Below, piece by piece: positions 42,747 to 54,269 of a stretch of 57,309 nucleotides of DNA (its first letter is position 1; each line of letters begins with the position of its first letter). The DNA comes from Anoxybacillus sp. J5B_2022 (GTDB lineage Bacteria > Bacillota > Bacilli > Bacillales > Anoxybacillaceae), in the NCBI RefSeq assembly GCF_026847645.1, contig NZ_JAPSMC010000014.1, forward strand, positions 1 through 57,309, given 5' to 3'. A program made the position numbers and the translations under genes. The notes beneath the pieces are model-generated. The model ran no database searches. It worked only from the letters and a program-made list of their open reading frames with translations, and was not told the DNA's origin.

Positions 42747-42755
42747 TGATATAAT
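42747..42755 (+). promoter_or_regulatory. Extended -10 promoter of the toxin mRNA
   Basis: TGATATAAT lies about 65 bases before the toxin start, leaving a leader long enough for the hairpin over the ribosome binding site. Confidence 0.6.
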
Positions 42756-42792
42756 AAACATGCACAGTTGTATGCAGGGTGGGCAGTGGCTA

Positions 42793-42810
42793 CTCCCTTA
42801 AAGAAGGGAG
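42793..42810 (+). promoter_or_regulatory. Hairpin over the toxin ribosome binding site
   Basis: CTCCCTT (42793-42799) pairs perfectly with AAGGGAG (42804-42810), the Shine-Dalgarno sequence of the toxin gene, with a four-base loop. It should keep toxin translation low, as in known type I toxin mRNAs. Confidence 0.7.
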
Positions 42811-42819
42811 GTGCTACTG

Positions 42820-42909
42820 ATGATGACCGTTACCGATGCGCTGACATTAATGATTGCGTTTGCATCGCTGATCGTAACCGTTATCGCTGTATCTAAAGAC
42901 AAAAAGTAA
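42820..42909 (+). CDS. Holin-like type I toxin peptide
   Basis: A 29-residue peptide, MMTVTDALTLMIAFASL then IVTVIAVSKDKK: a short polar start, one membrane helix and a lysine-rich end. This is the pattern of the 'putative holin-like toxin' family of Firmicutes type I toxin-antitoxin systems (TxpA/BsrG-like). It is too short for most gene callers. An adjacent promoter on the other strand and a convergent terminator complete the locus. The stop codon lies in the stem of the antisense terminator. A second ATG directly after the first is also possible as start. Confidence 0.8.
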   Translation: MMTVTDALTLMIAFASLIVTVIAVSKDKK

Positions 42910-43038
42910 CCCACCCTGCTCGGCCTAAGTGAGGGTGGGTTACGATCTGCTTTTCTAGGTCACTGCACTCCTTGCAGTAAGCGGTGTATGGATGGGACAT
43001 TGGTTGCCGCCAATGTCCTGTTTTATTTTATGCTGTTC
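42899..43038 (-). ncRNA. Predicted antisense antitoxin RNA
   Basis: From the minus-strand promoter at 43045-43084 an RNA of about 140 nt should run to an eleven-base hairpin TAACCCACCCT / AGGGTGGGTTA (42907-42942) followed by CTTTTTG. It would be complementary to the 3' end of the toxin mRNA, which itself ends at the hairpin near 42995-43018, giving an overlap of over 100 nt. This is the txpA/RatA and bsrG/SR4 arrangement. No expression data exist here. Confidence 0.65.
42995..43026 (+). terminator. Terminator of the toxin mRNA
   Basis: GGACATTGG / CCAATGTCC, a perfect nine-base stem with a six-base loop, then TGTTTTATTTTA. Confidence 0.8.
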
Positions 43039-43044
43039 AACTTT

Positions 43045-43084
43045 ATTATACGCACACAGTGGATGGCATGACAAGAAAATTATC
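43045..43084 (-). promoter_or_regulatory. Promoter of the antisense antitoxin RNA
   Basis: On the minus strand TTGTCA (43084-43079) and TATAAT (43050-43045) are separated by 28 bases counted inclusively as drawn on the plus strand; the direct reading is TTGTCA, 28 bases, TATAAT. The spacing is therefore wider than ideal by the coordinates, but the perfect -10 box and its position make it the best start for the antisense RNA. Confidence 0.4.
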
Positions 43085-43238
43085 TTTGTGTTATTGTTTT
43101 TTTCGAACTTTTTAAGACAAAACAACAATGTAAAAAATGTTAGACAAGCTACCGTAAACATAAAAATATAGGCATCGGCAGGATTTTTCTTGTTTGATAA
43201 AGAAATACTACAAAAAAGCGTTCGAAAGGAGAAAAAAC

Positions 43239-43658
43239 ATGCCGATTATGAACCCAAGCCGCGAAGAAATCGCGGAAATTTTACAAAAAGCAAAACGTAT
43301 TGCCGTTGTTGGCTTATCCAACAATCCCGACCGCACGTCATATATGGTCGCAAAAGCGATGAAGGACGCTGGGTATAACATTATTCCAGTCAATCCAACG
43401 ATTGAGGAATGGGAAGGGATTCCGGCGGTGAAATCGTTAAAAGACATTGAAGGACATATCGATATTGTCAACGTGTTCCGTCGTTCGGAGTATTTGCCAG
43501 AGGTGGCTCGTGAGTTCGTCCAAATCGATGCCGATGTGTTTTGGGCGCAGTTAGGTGTTGTCGATGAAGACGTGTATGAGTTTTTAAAAGAAAAAGGATA
43601 TACGGTTGTGATGGATCGCTGTATTAAAGTAGAGCACGCTCTAACGAAAAAAAGTTAA
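43239..43658 (+). CDS. yneT: CoA-binding domain protein YneT
   Basis: This 139-residue Rossmann-fold protein of the CoA_binding_2 family (YneT/YccU) has the nucleotide loop IAVVGLSNNPDRTSYMVA, a VNPTIEEWEGIPAVKSL segment and the conserved Cys in VVMDRCIKVEH. It probably binds CoA or a related nucleotide; the role is unknown. AAAGGAG precedes the ATG. It lies directly upstream of parE-parC, as in B. subtilis. Confidence 0.92.
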   Translation: MPIMNPSREEIAEILQKAKRIAVVGLSNNPDRTSYMVAKAMKDAGYNIIPVNPTIEEWEGIPAVKSLKDIEGHIDIVNVFRRSEYLPEVAREFVQIDADVFWAQLGVVDEDVYEFLKEKGYTVVMDRCIKVEHALTKKS

Positions 43659-43758
43659 ACGGAATTCGGCCATCTTTTGAGGAAGATGGTCATTTCCATT
43701 TTCAGAAGTTTGGATCAGCTGACAAAATAGGCATAGACGTTTCCGAAATTTATGCTAA

Positions 43759-48194
<4,436 letters not shown>

Positions 48195-48302
48195 AGAATT
48201 TCCGATTTTTCGTTTCCGTTTTCATCTAAATACAAACCGATATGATATAACGTGGTGAAGTGATCCGCTGGATGTAAAACAAAATTTCAACTTATATAGA
48301 TA

Positions 48303-48331
48303 TTCACAATTGAAGGAAATCCATATATAAT
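48303..48331 (+). promoter_or_regulatory. Probable promoter of the PilZ gene
   Basis: TTCACA and TATAAT with 17 bases between, about 70 bases before the GTG start. Confidence 0.5.
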
Positions 48332-48403
48332 GAGGTTAGTTTTGGCTGAGTATGAAAAAAGCTAGCGATAAATCGTTATATTTTTGGAAAAGAGGGGATT
48401 TTC

Positions 48404-48790
48404 GTGCGATTTAAACGACAAGAAGCATTCCGCTACCAATTTGGGCAGCCTCTCCCTTGTACGTTCCGCATTGTGCGTATCGATAATAGAGAGATTGAAA
48501 GCGACAAAGGAGCGGCGGAAATTCACGACATTAGTCCGCGAGGGATGAGAATGAAAACATCCCTTGATATCCCCCCTCGTCCACGAGAAATTCATATTGA
48601 AGTGACATTTATGTTAAATGATGTAGAGTTTAGTTTTATAGGAACGTTAGTGTGGCAACGAAAGACAGCCAACGATTACTATTACGGATTGCAGTTGCTT
48701 CTTTCTTTCCAGCAGGAAGAAATATTAATCCGTGAAATTAAGCGGTATGCCGTGCTTCATAACAGCCGACAAAACCACCCTTCTAAATAA
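48404..48790 (+). CDS. PilZ domain protein
   Basis: A 128-residue single-domain PilZ-like protein. The cyclic-di-GMP contact elements appear as an arginine-containing start (RFKRQEAFRYQF) and IHDISPRGMRM, which fits the D/NxSxxG motif. The body is beta-rich (FMLNDVEFSFIGTLVWQ, YYYGLQLL). The N-terminal RxxxR is not exact (arginines at 5 and 10), so nucleotide binding needs proof. The start is GTG behind AGAGGGG. It is a single gene with promoter and terminator. Confidence 0.78.
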   Translation: MRFKRQEAFRYQFGQPLPCTFRIVRIDNREIESDKGAAEIHDISPRGMRMKTSLDIPPRPREIHIEVTFMLNDVEFSFIGTLVWQRKTANDYYYGLQLLLSFQQEEILIREIKRYAVLHNSRQNHPSK

Positions 48791-48831
48791 AAAGCAAGCG
48801 GTCAATATATCGATTGCTTGCTTTTTATTTT
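48790..48831 (+). terminator. Terminator after the PilZ gene
   Basis: AAAAGCAAGC / GCTTGCTTTT with an inner CAAT / ATTG pair, followed by TATTTTTTG; starts at the last base of the stop codon. Confidence 0.85.
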
Positions 48832-48848
48832 TTGAACAAAATTTTTTA

Positions 48849-48877
48849 TTGACCAACTTGTATATACAAGTTAAAAT
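48849..48877 (+). promoter_or_regulatory. Promoter of the decayed trehalose operon
   Basis: TTGACC and TAAAAT with exactly 17 bases between; the spacer is filled by a palindromic TreR-type operator. Confidence 0.7.
48857..48870. promoter_or_regulatory. TreR-type operator 1
   Basis: CTTGTATATACAAG, a perfect 14-base palindrome between -35 and -10. It matches the operator known for the GntR-type repressor TreR, which is encoded 0.7 kb downstream. Confidence 0.75.
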
Positions 48878-48891
48878 AAAACTGTAAGTCA

Positions 48892-48907
48892 ACATGTATA
48901 TACATGT
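48892..48907. promoter_or_regulatory. TreR-type operator 2
   Basis: ACATGTATATACATGT, a perfect 16-base palindrome sharing the TGTATATACA core of operator 1, just downstream of the -10 box. Centre-to-centre spacing is about 36 bases. Confidence 0.72.
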
Positions 48908-48910
48908 TTG

Positions 48911-48924
48911 TGTAAGCGCTTAAG
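48911..48924 (+). promoter_or_regulatory. Catabolite-responsive element (cre)
   Basis: TGTAAGCGCTTAAG matches the CcpA consensus TGWAANCGNTNWCA at all but the last two positions. It lies in the leader, where CcpA would block transcription when glucose is present. Confidence 0.6.
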
Positions 48925-48936
48925 AGGGGGACTTAT

Positions 48937-49437
48937 ATGATCGTCTGGCAAGGGGAAGAAACGATATTCGCACCGTTGAATGGAAATGTGATCCCGATTG
49001 AAGAAGTGCCAAGCCCTACGTTTTCTCATAAGCTGTTAGGTGACGGGGTGGCGATTGTACCAAGTGAGGGGAAGGTGGTATCACCAGTAGACGGCCGAGT
49101 CATTAACATTTTTCAATCGAAACATGCGATCGGCCTTTTATCATCCAAAGGATTGGAGATTCTTATTCACATCGGGTTAGAAACAGTACTGTTGAATGGC
49201 GAAGGGTTTACGGTTCATGTGAAAAAAGGAGAAAGGGTAAAGAAAGGGGATTTATTGCTTTCTTTCGATCTCGGTCTCATTAAAAAGAAAGCAGCCAGCA
49301 TTGTTACCCCAGTGATTATTACGAATAGTGAAGTAGCAGAAAATATGGAACCGATTACTTATGAAAGATGCATTGCCGGTCAAAGTGCGTTATTGCAAGT
49401 GACGATGAGAAAGTCTTATTTGTTTCGAATGAAGTAA
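48937..49437 (+). CDS. PTS EIIA component of glucose type, in the trehalose locus
   Basis: This 166-residue EIIA-Glc domain protein passes phosphate from HPr to an EIIB domain. The two active-site histidines are His63 (QSKHAIGLLS) and His78 (LEILIHIGLETV), and the family motifs VFAPLNG-like start and GEGFTVHVKKGERVKKGD are present. TreR operators and a cre precede it, so it should be induced by trehalose 6-phosphate. The EIIBC trehalose permease that it would phosphorylate is absent from the window. It may serve another permease elsewhere. Confidence 0.85.
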   Translation: MIVWQGEETIFAPLNGNVIPIEEVPSPTFSHKLLGDGVAIVPSEGKVVSPVDGRVINIFQSKHAIGLLSSKGLEILIHIGLETVLLNGEGFTVHVKKGERVKKGDLLLSFDLGLIKKKAASIVTPVIITNSEVAENMEPITYERCIAGQSALLQVTMRKSYLFRMK

Positions 49438-49452
49438 TTGGAGGTTTGGAAA

Positions 49453-49563
49453 ATGAATAAACAATCAGTTGAACTATTATCGAATTACGAGGATGCACCG
49501 GAACATTTTCAACAAATCAAATTGCGTCCGTATGAATCGATTGTGTATTATTTAACAAAATGA
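49453..49563 (+). pseudogene. treA: Internally deleted trehalose-6-phosphate hydrolase remnant
   Basis: Behind AGGTTTGG an ATG opens a 36-codon frame: MNKQSVELLSNYEDAPE, then HFQQIKLRPYESIVYYLTK. The part from ELLSNYED to the end looks like the C-terminus of trehalose-6-phosphate hydrolase (GH13), and MNKQ could be its beginning. About 520 codons between would be gone. Its place between EIIA and treR is where treA belongs. It is too short to be an enzyme. Confidence 0.6.
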
Positions 49564-49586
49564 TACAATACAAGTCGGTGATAGTG

Positions 49587-50303
49587 ATGAAAGAAAATAA
49601 GTTTTTAGCGATTTATAACGATCTTTTGCTTCAAATTCGTAAAGGAATCTTTCAGCCGAACGATAAACTTCCGTCTGAACACGAATTATCGCAACAATAC
49701 GAGACATCGCGGGAAACGATTCGCAAAGCGCTAAATTTATTATCCGAGCACGGCTACATTCAAAAAATTAAAGGAAAAGGTTCAATTGTGCTGGATGTCG
49801 GCAAATACGATTTTCCTGTGTCGGGATTAGTAAGTTTTAAAGAACTGGCCCAAAAAATGAAAAAGCGTGTTCGAACGATCGTTCATGAACTGCAAGTCGT
49901 GAAACCAGATGACTATATCCGAAAATATTTAGATGTAACAGCGAAAGACGAAGTATGGAAAGTGGTTCGCTCCCGGGAAATTGAAGGAGAAAAAATTATT
50001 TTAGACAAAGATTTTTTGCATCGGAAATTTGTTCCTTTATTAACGCACGAGATTTGCGAAAACTCTATTTATGAATACTTGGAAAACGAGCTCAAACTGA
50101 AAATTAGCTTTGCGAAAAAAGAAATGTTTGTGGACAAAATCACCGACGAAGACCGGAAGTATTTAGATGTAGATGGATATGAGCATATTGTCGTTGTGCA
50201 AAATTATGTGTATTTAGAAGATGCGAGCTTATTTCAATTCACAGAATCGCGACATCGGCTGGATAAATTTCGGTTTGTCGATTTCGCTCGGCGCACGCAT
50301 TAA
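49587..50303 (+). CDS. treR: Trehalose operon repressor, GntR family
   Basis: This 238-residue regulator has an N-terminal winged helix (LPSEHELSQQYETSRETIRKALNLLSEHGYI, here split at residues about 30-60) and a C-terminal UTRA ligand domain. Length and location match TreR of B. subtilis, which binds TGTATATACA palindromes and is released by trehalose 6-phosphate; two such palindromes lie in front of the operon. The ATG at MKENKFLAI was chosen, since an earlier ATG overlaps the treA remnant. The regulator seems intact although its main target gene is gone. Confidence 0.85.
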   Translation: MKENKFLAIYNDLLLQIRKGIFQPNDKLPSEHELSQQYETSRETIRKALNLLSEHGYIQKIKGKGSIVLDVGKYDFPVSGLVSFKELAQKMKKRVRTIVHELQVVKPDDYIRKYLDVTAKDEVWKVVRSREIEGEKIILDKDFLHRKFVPLLTHEICENSIYEYLENELKLKISFAKKEMFVDKITDEDRKYLDVDGYEHIVVVQNYVYLEDASLFQFTESRHRLDKFRFVDFARRTH

Positions 50304-50304
50304 T

Positions 50305-50423
50305 GAGGGTGTCCCAAAAGTAACGGGGCACCCTTTCTTATCACTATATATACGCACGAAACACTTTCGTAAAACTATATATTGTATCTTCCTTGAAGAA
50401 AGACGACCTTTTGAGACAGCCTC
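50305..50423. mobile_element. Short IS-derived element (MITE-like) with terminal inverted repeats
   Basis: GAGGGTGTCCCAAAAG (50305-50320) and the reverse complement of its right end, GAGGCTGTCTCAAAAG (50408-50423), match at 14 of 16 positions. GAGG-TGTC-CAAAAG ends are typical of IS elements in bacilli (for instance IS1182-like). No transposase frame fits in 119 bases and no target duplication is visible. It immediately follows the treR stop and supplies its terminator. Confidence 0.55.
50307..50338 (+). terminator. Terminator after treR, made by the IS-derived end
   Basis: GGGTGTCCC / GGGGCACCC form a nine-pair stem with one G-T pair, followed by TTTCTTAT, four bases behind the treR stop. 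Confidence 0.65.
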
Positions 50424-50438
50424 TTTTTTTATCAAACA

Positions 50439-50457
50439 ATGTTCTAAATAATCAATA
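50439..50457 (+). repeat. Short dispersed repeat, copy 1
   Basis: ATGTTCTAAATAATCAATA, preceded by AAACA, in front of the NhaC-type antiporter gene. Repeated exactly at 51976-51994 and in shortened form at 57246-57257. Confidence 0.55.
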
Positions 50458-50513
50458 AGCGTAATAGTTTTAAGCATTTATGGCCATCCTTGTAACGAAA
50501 GGAGTTGGACATA

Positions 50514-51926
50514 TTGGAAGGAACATGGGTGTCGTTATTGCCATTTTTGCTCGTTATTCCGTTGGCAATATGGCTTCAAGAAATATTGCCTGGCCTTGTC
50601 GTTGGTTTATTTGTCGGGGCGTTTTGTTTAGAAGGCCATTGGTTCCGTGCGATCGAGCGAGCAGTAAGTGCATTATTGCAGACAGCAACGGACATCGGCC
50701 ATATGAAAGTGATGGCCTTTCTGTACTTGTTTGGGGCGCTCGTTGGTATGATGCAAATTACAGGCGGAATCAAAGGGTTTGTGCAATGGATTAGCCCGAA
50801 AATTCATTCGAAAAGACGCATGATGTGGTTTATATGGTTGACGATCCCGTTTACATTTTTTACGCCAATGTTTCGGATTATGCTGCTTGCTCCGGTAATG
50901 AAACCGCTCATCGAAAAGTTTCAGATTGATAAACGGAAAATGGCTTATATGATTGATGTTTCCACGGAACCGACTATTGTTCTTTTGCCGCTTGCCACCG
51001 CGTTTGTCGGGTTTATGACATCTGTCGTGGAAGGGGCGCTCCGGCAAAACGGAATCGGTCAATCAGCGTATCATCTTTTTGTGGCGAGCTTGCCATACAA
51101 TTTTTTTGCGGTCATTGCGCTTTTTGTTGGGATTGTGACAACGTTTAAACATGTTCAGATCGGAAAAGAGGAACGCGAACAAGCAGAAAGCGAAACGAAC
51201 TACTTTCACCGGCTAGGGTTAAAAAAAGAACTGGCGTTAGTCGTTGGGGAGCCGCTTCATTTGTTTTTCCCGCTTTTGCTTATTTTACTGTTCACGATGT
51301 TTTTTCTTTGGTATGACGGAACAAAAAAAGGGGCTGCGACAATGATCGCTGCTTTTTCCAATGCAGATGCTACGTTTGTGATGTTAGTAGCGTTATTTGT
51401 GACCATTTTTATTACCGCGGTATTTTACTTTATTCGCCGCCAGAAATTCCATGAGCTCATTTATCATTTTTTTGAAGGTGGCAATGAACTGATGGCGCCA
51501 ATTAGCATGCTTCTTCTTGTTTGGGCGCTATCGTTGACAGCGGAACAATTAGGTTTTTCCAGTTACATTAGTGCAACGTTCGGAACGTTTTTACCAAAGG
51601 AGATTGTTCCAGCAGCCATGTTTATTCTCGGTTCTTTCATTTCTTATTTTATCGGCACATCATGGGGGACGTGGGGATTGTTTATGCCGCTCGGTGTGAC
51701 GTTTGCAGCGGCAACAGGAGCTTCATTGCCGATGACGATAGGCGCTGTATTTGCGAGCGGGACATTTGGTGCGTTCGCTTCGCCGTTAGGAGATACAACG
51801 ATTACCACTGCTTCGATTATGGATTTAGATTTAATGGAGTACGCGAAGTACAAGCTGCGAATTTCGTTATTGTGCGGCATTTTAGCGCTCATCGGCTACC
51901 TTGTGATCCCGTTGTTTGTCCGCTAA
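50514..51926 (+). CDS. NhaC-type Na+/H+ antiporter family permease
   Basis: A 470-residue membrane protein with 11-12 helices in the NhaC/DcuC-like superfamily. Family motifs include LPGLVVGLFVGAF, FTPMFRIMLLAPVMKPL, STEPTIVLLPLATAF, SYFIGTSWGTWGLFMPL and FASPLGDTTITTASIM. The substrate may be Na+ and H+ or an organic acid. It starts with TTG (MEGTWVSLL) 9 bases behind AAAGGAG. Located between two copies of a 19-base repeat. Confidence 0.85.
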   Translation: MEGTWVSLLPFLLVIPLAIWLQEILPGLVVGLFVGAFCLEGHWFRAIERAVSALLQTATDIGHMKVMAFLYLFGALVGMMQITGGIKGFVQWISPKIHSKRRMMWFIWLTIPFTFFTPMFRIMLLAPVMKPLIEKFQIDKRKMAYMIDVSTEPTIVLLPLATAFVGFMTSVVEGALRQNGIGQSAYHLFVASLPYNFFAVIALFVGIVTTFKHVQIGKEEREQAESETNYFHRLGLKKELALVVGEPLHLFFPLLLILLFTMFFLWYDGTKKGAATMIAAFSNADATFVMLVALFVTIFITAVFYFIRRQKFHELIYHFFEGGNELMAPISMLLLVWALSLTAEQLGFSSYISATFGTFLPKEIVPAAMFILGSFISYFIGTSWGTWGLFMPLGVTFAAATGASLPMTIGAVFASGTFGAFASPLGDTTITTASIMDLDLMEYAKYKLRISLLCGILALIGYLVIPLFVR

Positions 51927-51932
51927 ACCTAT

Positions 51933-51958
51933 CCGGTGGGGTACCCCATCGGTCTTTT
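51933..51958 (+). terminator. Terminator after the NhaC-type gene
   Basis: CCGGTGGGG / CCCCATCGG around a very short TA centre, followed by TCTTTTGTTT. Confidence 0.7.
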
Positions 51959-51975
51959 GTTTACAAAAATAAACT

Positions 51976-51994
51976 ATGTTCTAAATAATCAATA
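51976..51994 (+). repeat. Short dispersed repeat, copy 2
   Basis: ATGTTCTAAATAATCAATA, identical over 19 bases to copy 1 and also preceded by AAAC, 70 bases before the acyl-CoA dehydrogenase start. Confidence 0.55.
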
Positions 51995-52063
51995 TAACCT
52001 ATTCATTTTCTTTTTCCTTAAGAGCGAGTAAAATGGAAGCAAACAAAAGAAAAGGGGAGAACC

Positions 52064-53239
52064 ATGAGCGATTTATATCACTTATTTTTACGAACAGAGA
52101 AAGAGAAACAGTTACAAACCAAAGCGTGGCAGCTGGCTGAGCAGTTTCAAAAACGGGCGCAACATTACGATGAGCAGGCGGTTTTTCCATTTGAAAATTT
52201 CGCCGAATTGAAAAAAGCGCGCTTTCTTTCGCTTACCGTTCCAAAACAATATGGAGGCGAAGAAATCTCGTTATATGAATTTTTGCTTGTGCAAGAAACG
52301 ATTGCGCAAGGAGATGGTGCTACTGCCTTATCGCTCGGTTGGCATTTAGGCATCGTGATGAATTTAGCGGAACAGAAAAAATGGCCTGAACCCGTGTTTG
52401 AGCGCATTTGTCACGAAATCGTCCATCAGCAAGTACTACTAAACAGCGCTCAGTCAGAAGCGGCAACAGGAAGTCCAGCGCGCGGTGGGAGACCGGAAAC
52501 GACGGCAGAAAAGCAAAATGGACGCTGGATTATTTCTGGAAGGAAGACGTATACTTCGCTTGCTCCTGCGCTTGATTATTTTATTGTATCCGCGACGATT
52601 AAAGAAACAGGGGAAGTGGGTAACTTTTTAATCCCGAAAACCGCTCCCGGTCTCCAAATTGAAGCAACGTGGGATACGCTTGGAATGAGAGGGACGAGAA
52701 GCGACGATCTAATATTAGAAAAAGTGGAAGTCGACGAAACGGCGCTTGTCGAAATTCTTCACTCGCCGCAAGCAAAAGGAAGAGCGCAAGGTTGGCTTTT
52801 ACATATACCGGCTTGCTACCTCGGGATCGCCATCGCAGCCCGTAATGAGGCGATTGCATTTGCCGAAACGTATCAGCCGAATACGTTGCCGCATCCAATT
52901 GCCGAAGTGCCAGAAGTACGGCGAAAAATAGCCGAAATTGATCTTCAATTAATGGCAGCCCGCCACTTTATGTATTCGGTTGCTGATCAATGGGATCGTT
53001 ATCCTGACAAGCGCCAAGCAATGAAGGAAGAACTGGCAGCGGTGAAATACGTAGCAACGAATACGGCGATTCATATTGTCGATATGGCCATGCGGGTTGT
53101 CGGCGGACATAGTTTATTCGCCCATCATCCGCTGCAACGCCATTATCGTGATGTTCGTGCAGGGCTTCATAATCCGCCAGCAGACGATTTAACGCTTTCC
53201 ATCGTCGCTAGCCGTTCTTTTACAAAAGGGAATGAATGA
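52064..53239 (+). CDS. Acyl-CoA dehydrogenase family flavoprotein (YdbM-like)
   Basis: This 391-residue FAD enzyme of the acyl-CoA dehydrogenase fold has the N-terminal helical domain (LTVPKQYGGEEISLYEFL), the middle beta domain (NSAQSEAATGSPARGGRPET, DTLGMRGTRSDDLILEKVEV) and the C-terminal helices with MRVVGGHSLFAHHPLQRHYRDVRAGLHNPP. The usual catalytic Glu is not in its standard place, so a DszC/YdbM-like monooxygenase or specialised dehydrogenase is possible. AAAGGGGAG precedes the ATG. Confidence 0.85.
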   Translation: MSDLYHLFLRTEKEKQLQTKAWQLAEQFQKRAQHYDEQAVFPFENFAELKKARFLSLTVPKQYGGEEISLYEFLLVQETIAQGDGATALSLGWHLGIVMNLAEQKKWPEPVFERICHEIVHQQVLLNSAQSEAATGSPARGGRPETTAEKQNGRWIISGRKTYTSLAPALDYFIVSATIKETGEVGNFLIPKTAPGLQIEATWDTLGMRGTRSDDLILEKVEVDETALVEILHSPQAKGRAQGWLLHIPACYLGIAIAARNEAIAFAETYQPNTLPHPIAEVPEVRRKIAEIDLQLMAARHFMYSVADQWDRYPDKRQAMKEELAAVKYVATNTAIHIVDMAMRVVGGHSLFAHHPLQRHYRDVRAGLHNPPADDLTLSIVASRSFTKGNE

Positions 53240-53279
53240 TCTTCTACTTAAGAAGAAAAAATGCAAAGTAACCACTTAT

Positions 53280-53335
53280 CGGCGAAGATCGTATAAGCCC
53301 CGCTGAGGAGAGGAGCGACTTGAGCCATCTTGCAA
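53280..53335. other. Unexplained structured stretch downstream of the acyl-CoA dehydrogenase gene
   Basis: The roughly 95 bases between the stop and the terminator contain GCGAAGAT (53282-53289) opposite ATCTTGC (53327-53333) and an inner CGCT / AGCG pair, so they can fold as one branched hairpin. No known riboswitch or small RNA consensus was recognised. Confidence 0.3.
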
Positions 53336-53370
53336 AACAGGGCTCCCTAAATAAGGAGCCCTGTTTTGTT
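53334..53370. terminator. Bidirectional terminator between the acyl-CoA dehydrogenase gene and speE
   Basis: AAAACAGGGCTCC / GGAGCCCTGTTTT, a perfect 13-base stem with an eight-base loop; T-runs exist on both strands and the stem reaches the speE stop. Confidence 0.9.
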
Positions 53371-54238
53371 ATGACAATGCTTTTTTCATAAATTGAGGCA
53401 ATTGAAAACAATGTTTTAGTACGGCATCGTTCACATATTTGGTGTCAGCTGGAAGCGACGATGCATTAGGAAGGGAAAGAGGAATTTTCGCGCCAATCGT
53501 AAAGCTCCATAATCCGCCCGGATATGTTGGAACAGTTGCGGTATAGACAGCCGCGTGTGGAAATAGTTGGCGAATGTTTGTATACGTTTGTTTTAAAATA
53601 TCCATATGGAAGATCGGAGATTGACTTTGACATACCATGAGGCCACCTTCTTTTAATGCGCGATGGACATGCTTGTAAAAATCATACGAAAATAATTCTT
53701 TTGCTGGTCCAATAGGATCGGATGAGTCAATAATAATGACGTCATACGTATTTGCACGCTCTTTCACAAATGCGACTCCATCTGTATAAATAAACTGAAC
53801 GCGCGGATCTGATAAGTTTCCTGAGACGTCTGGTAAATGTTTTTTACAAGCTTGTACCACTTTTTCATCAATTTCTACCATGTGAATTTCTTCCACATGT
53901 TTATATTTTGCTGCTTCCCGCGCTGCTCCGCAGTCACCACCGCCGATAATCAGCACTTTTTTTGGCGCTGGATGAAATTGAAGTGGAACATGTGAAATCA
54001 TCTCATTGTAAATATGGCCATCAATCGAAGTTGTTTGCACAACCCCGTCAAGCACGAGCATTTTGCCAAAATCGTACGAATCTAAAATCATTACATGTTG
54101 AAACGGAGATTGCTCAGAAAAAATGATTTCTTTAATTCGATAGCTGATTTTTAAGTTTTCACGGTCATCTTCTGTCAACCAAAGTTCACCATTTTCCATT
54201 TTTAAATAAGGTGGTAGCGATGTCAATGTCTGTTTCAT
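53369..54238 (-). CDS. speE: Spermidine synthase (polyamine aminopropyltransferase)
   Basis: This 289-residue enzyme transfers an aminopropyl group to putrescine. It shows VLIIGGGDCGAAREAAKY for binding decarboxylated SAM, VQTTSIDGHIYNEMISHVPL and the catalytic IDSSDPIGPAKELFS. AAAGGAGGTC precedes the ATG. In B. subtilis speE is followed by speB (agmatinase); here a convergent gene follows, so speB is not adjacent. Confidence 0.95.
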   Translation of the reverse strand: MKQTLTSLPPYLKMENGELWLTEDDRENLKISYRIKEIIFSEQSPFQHVMILDSYDFGKMLVLDGVVQTTSIDGHIYNEMISHVPLQFHPAPKKVLIIGGGDCGAAREAAKYKHVEEIHMVEIDEKVVQACKKHLPDVSGNLSDPRVQFIYTDGVAFVKERANTYDVIIIDSSDPIGPAKELFSYDFYKHVHRALKEGGLMVCQSQSPIFHMDILKQTYTNIRQLFPHAAVYTATVPTYPGGLWSFTIGAKIPLSLPNASSLPADTKYVNDAVLKHCFQLPQFMKKALS

Positions 54239-54269
54239 TTTGACCTCCTTTGAACGTTAGTTTTTTGCA

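Noticed and set aside
48362-48378. Small inverted repeat AGCGAT/ATCGTT before the PilZ gene
   Set aside because: Too short and imperfect to call an operator or RNA structure.
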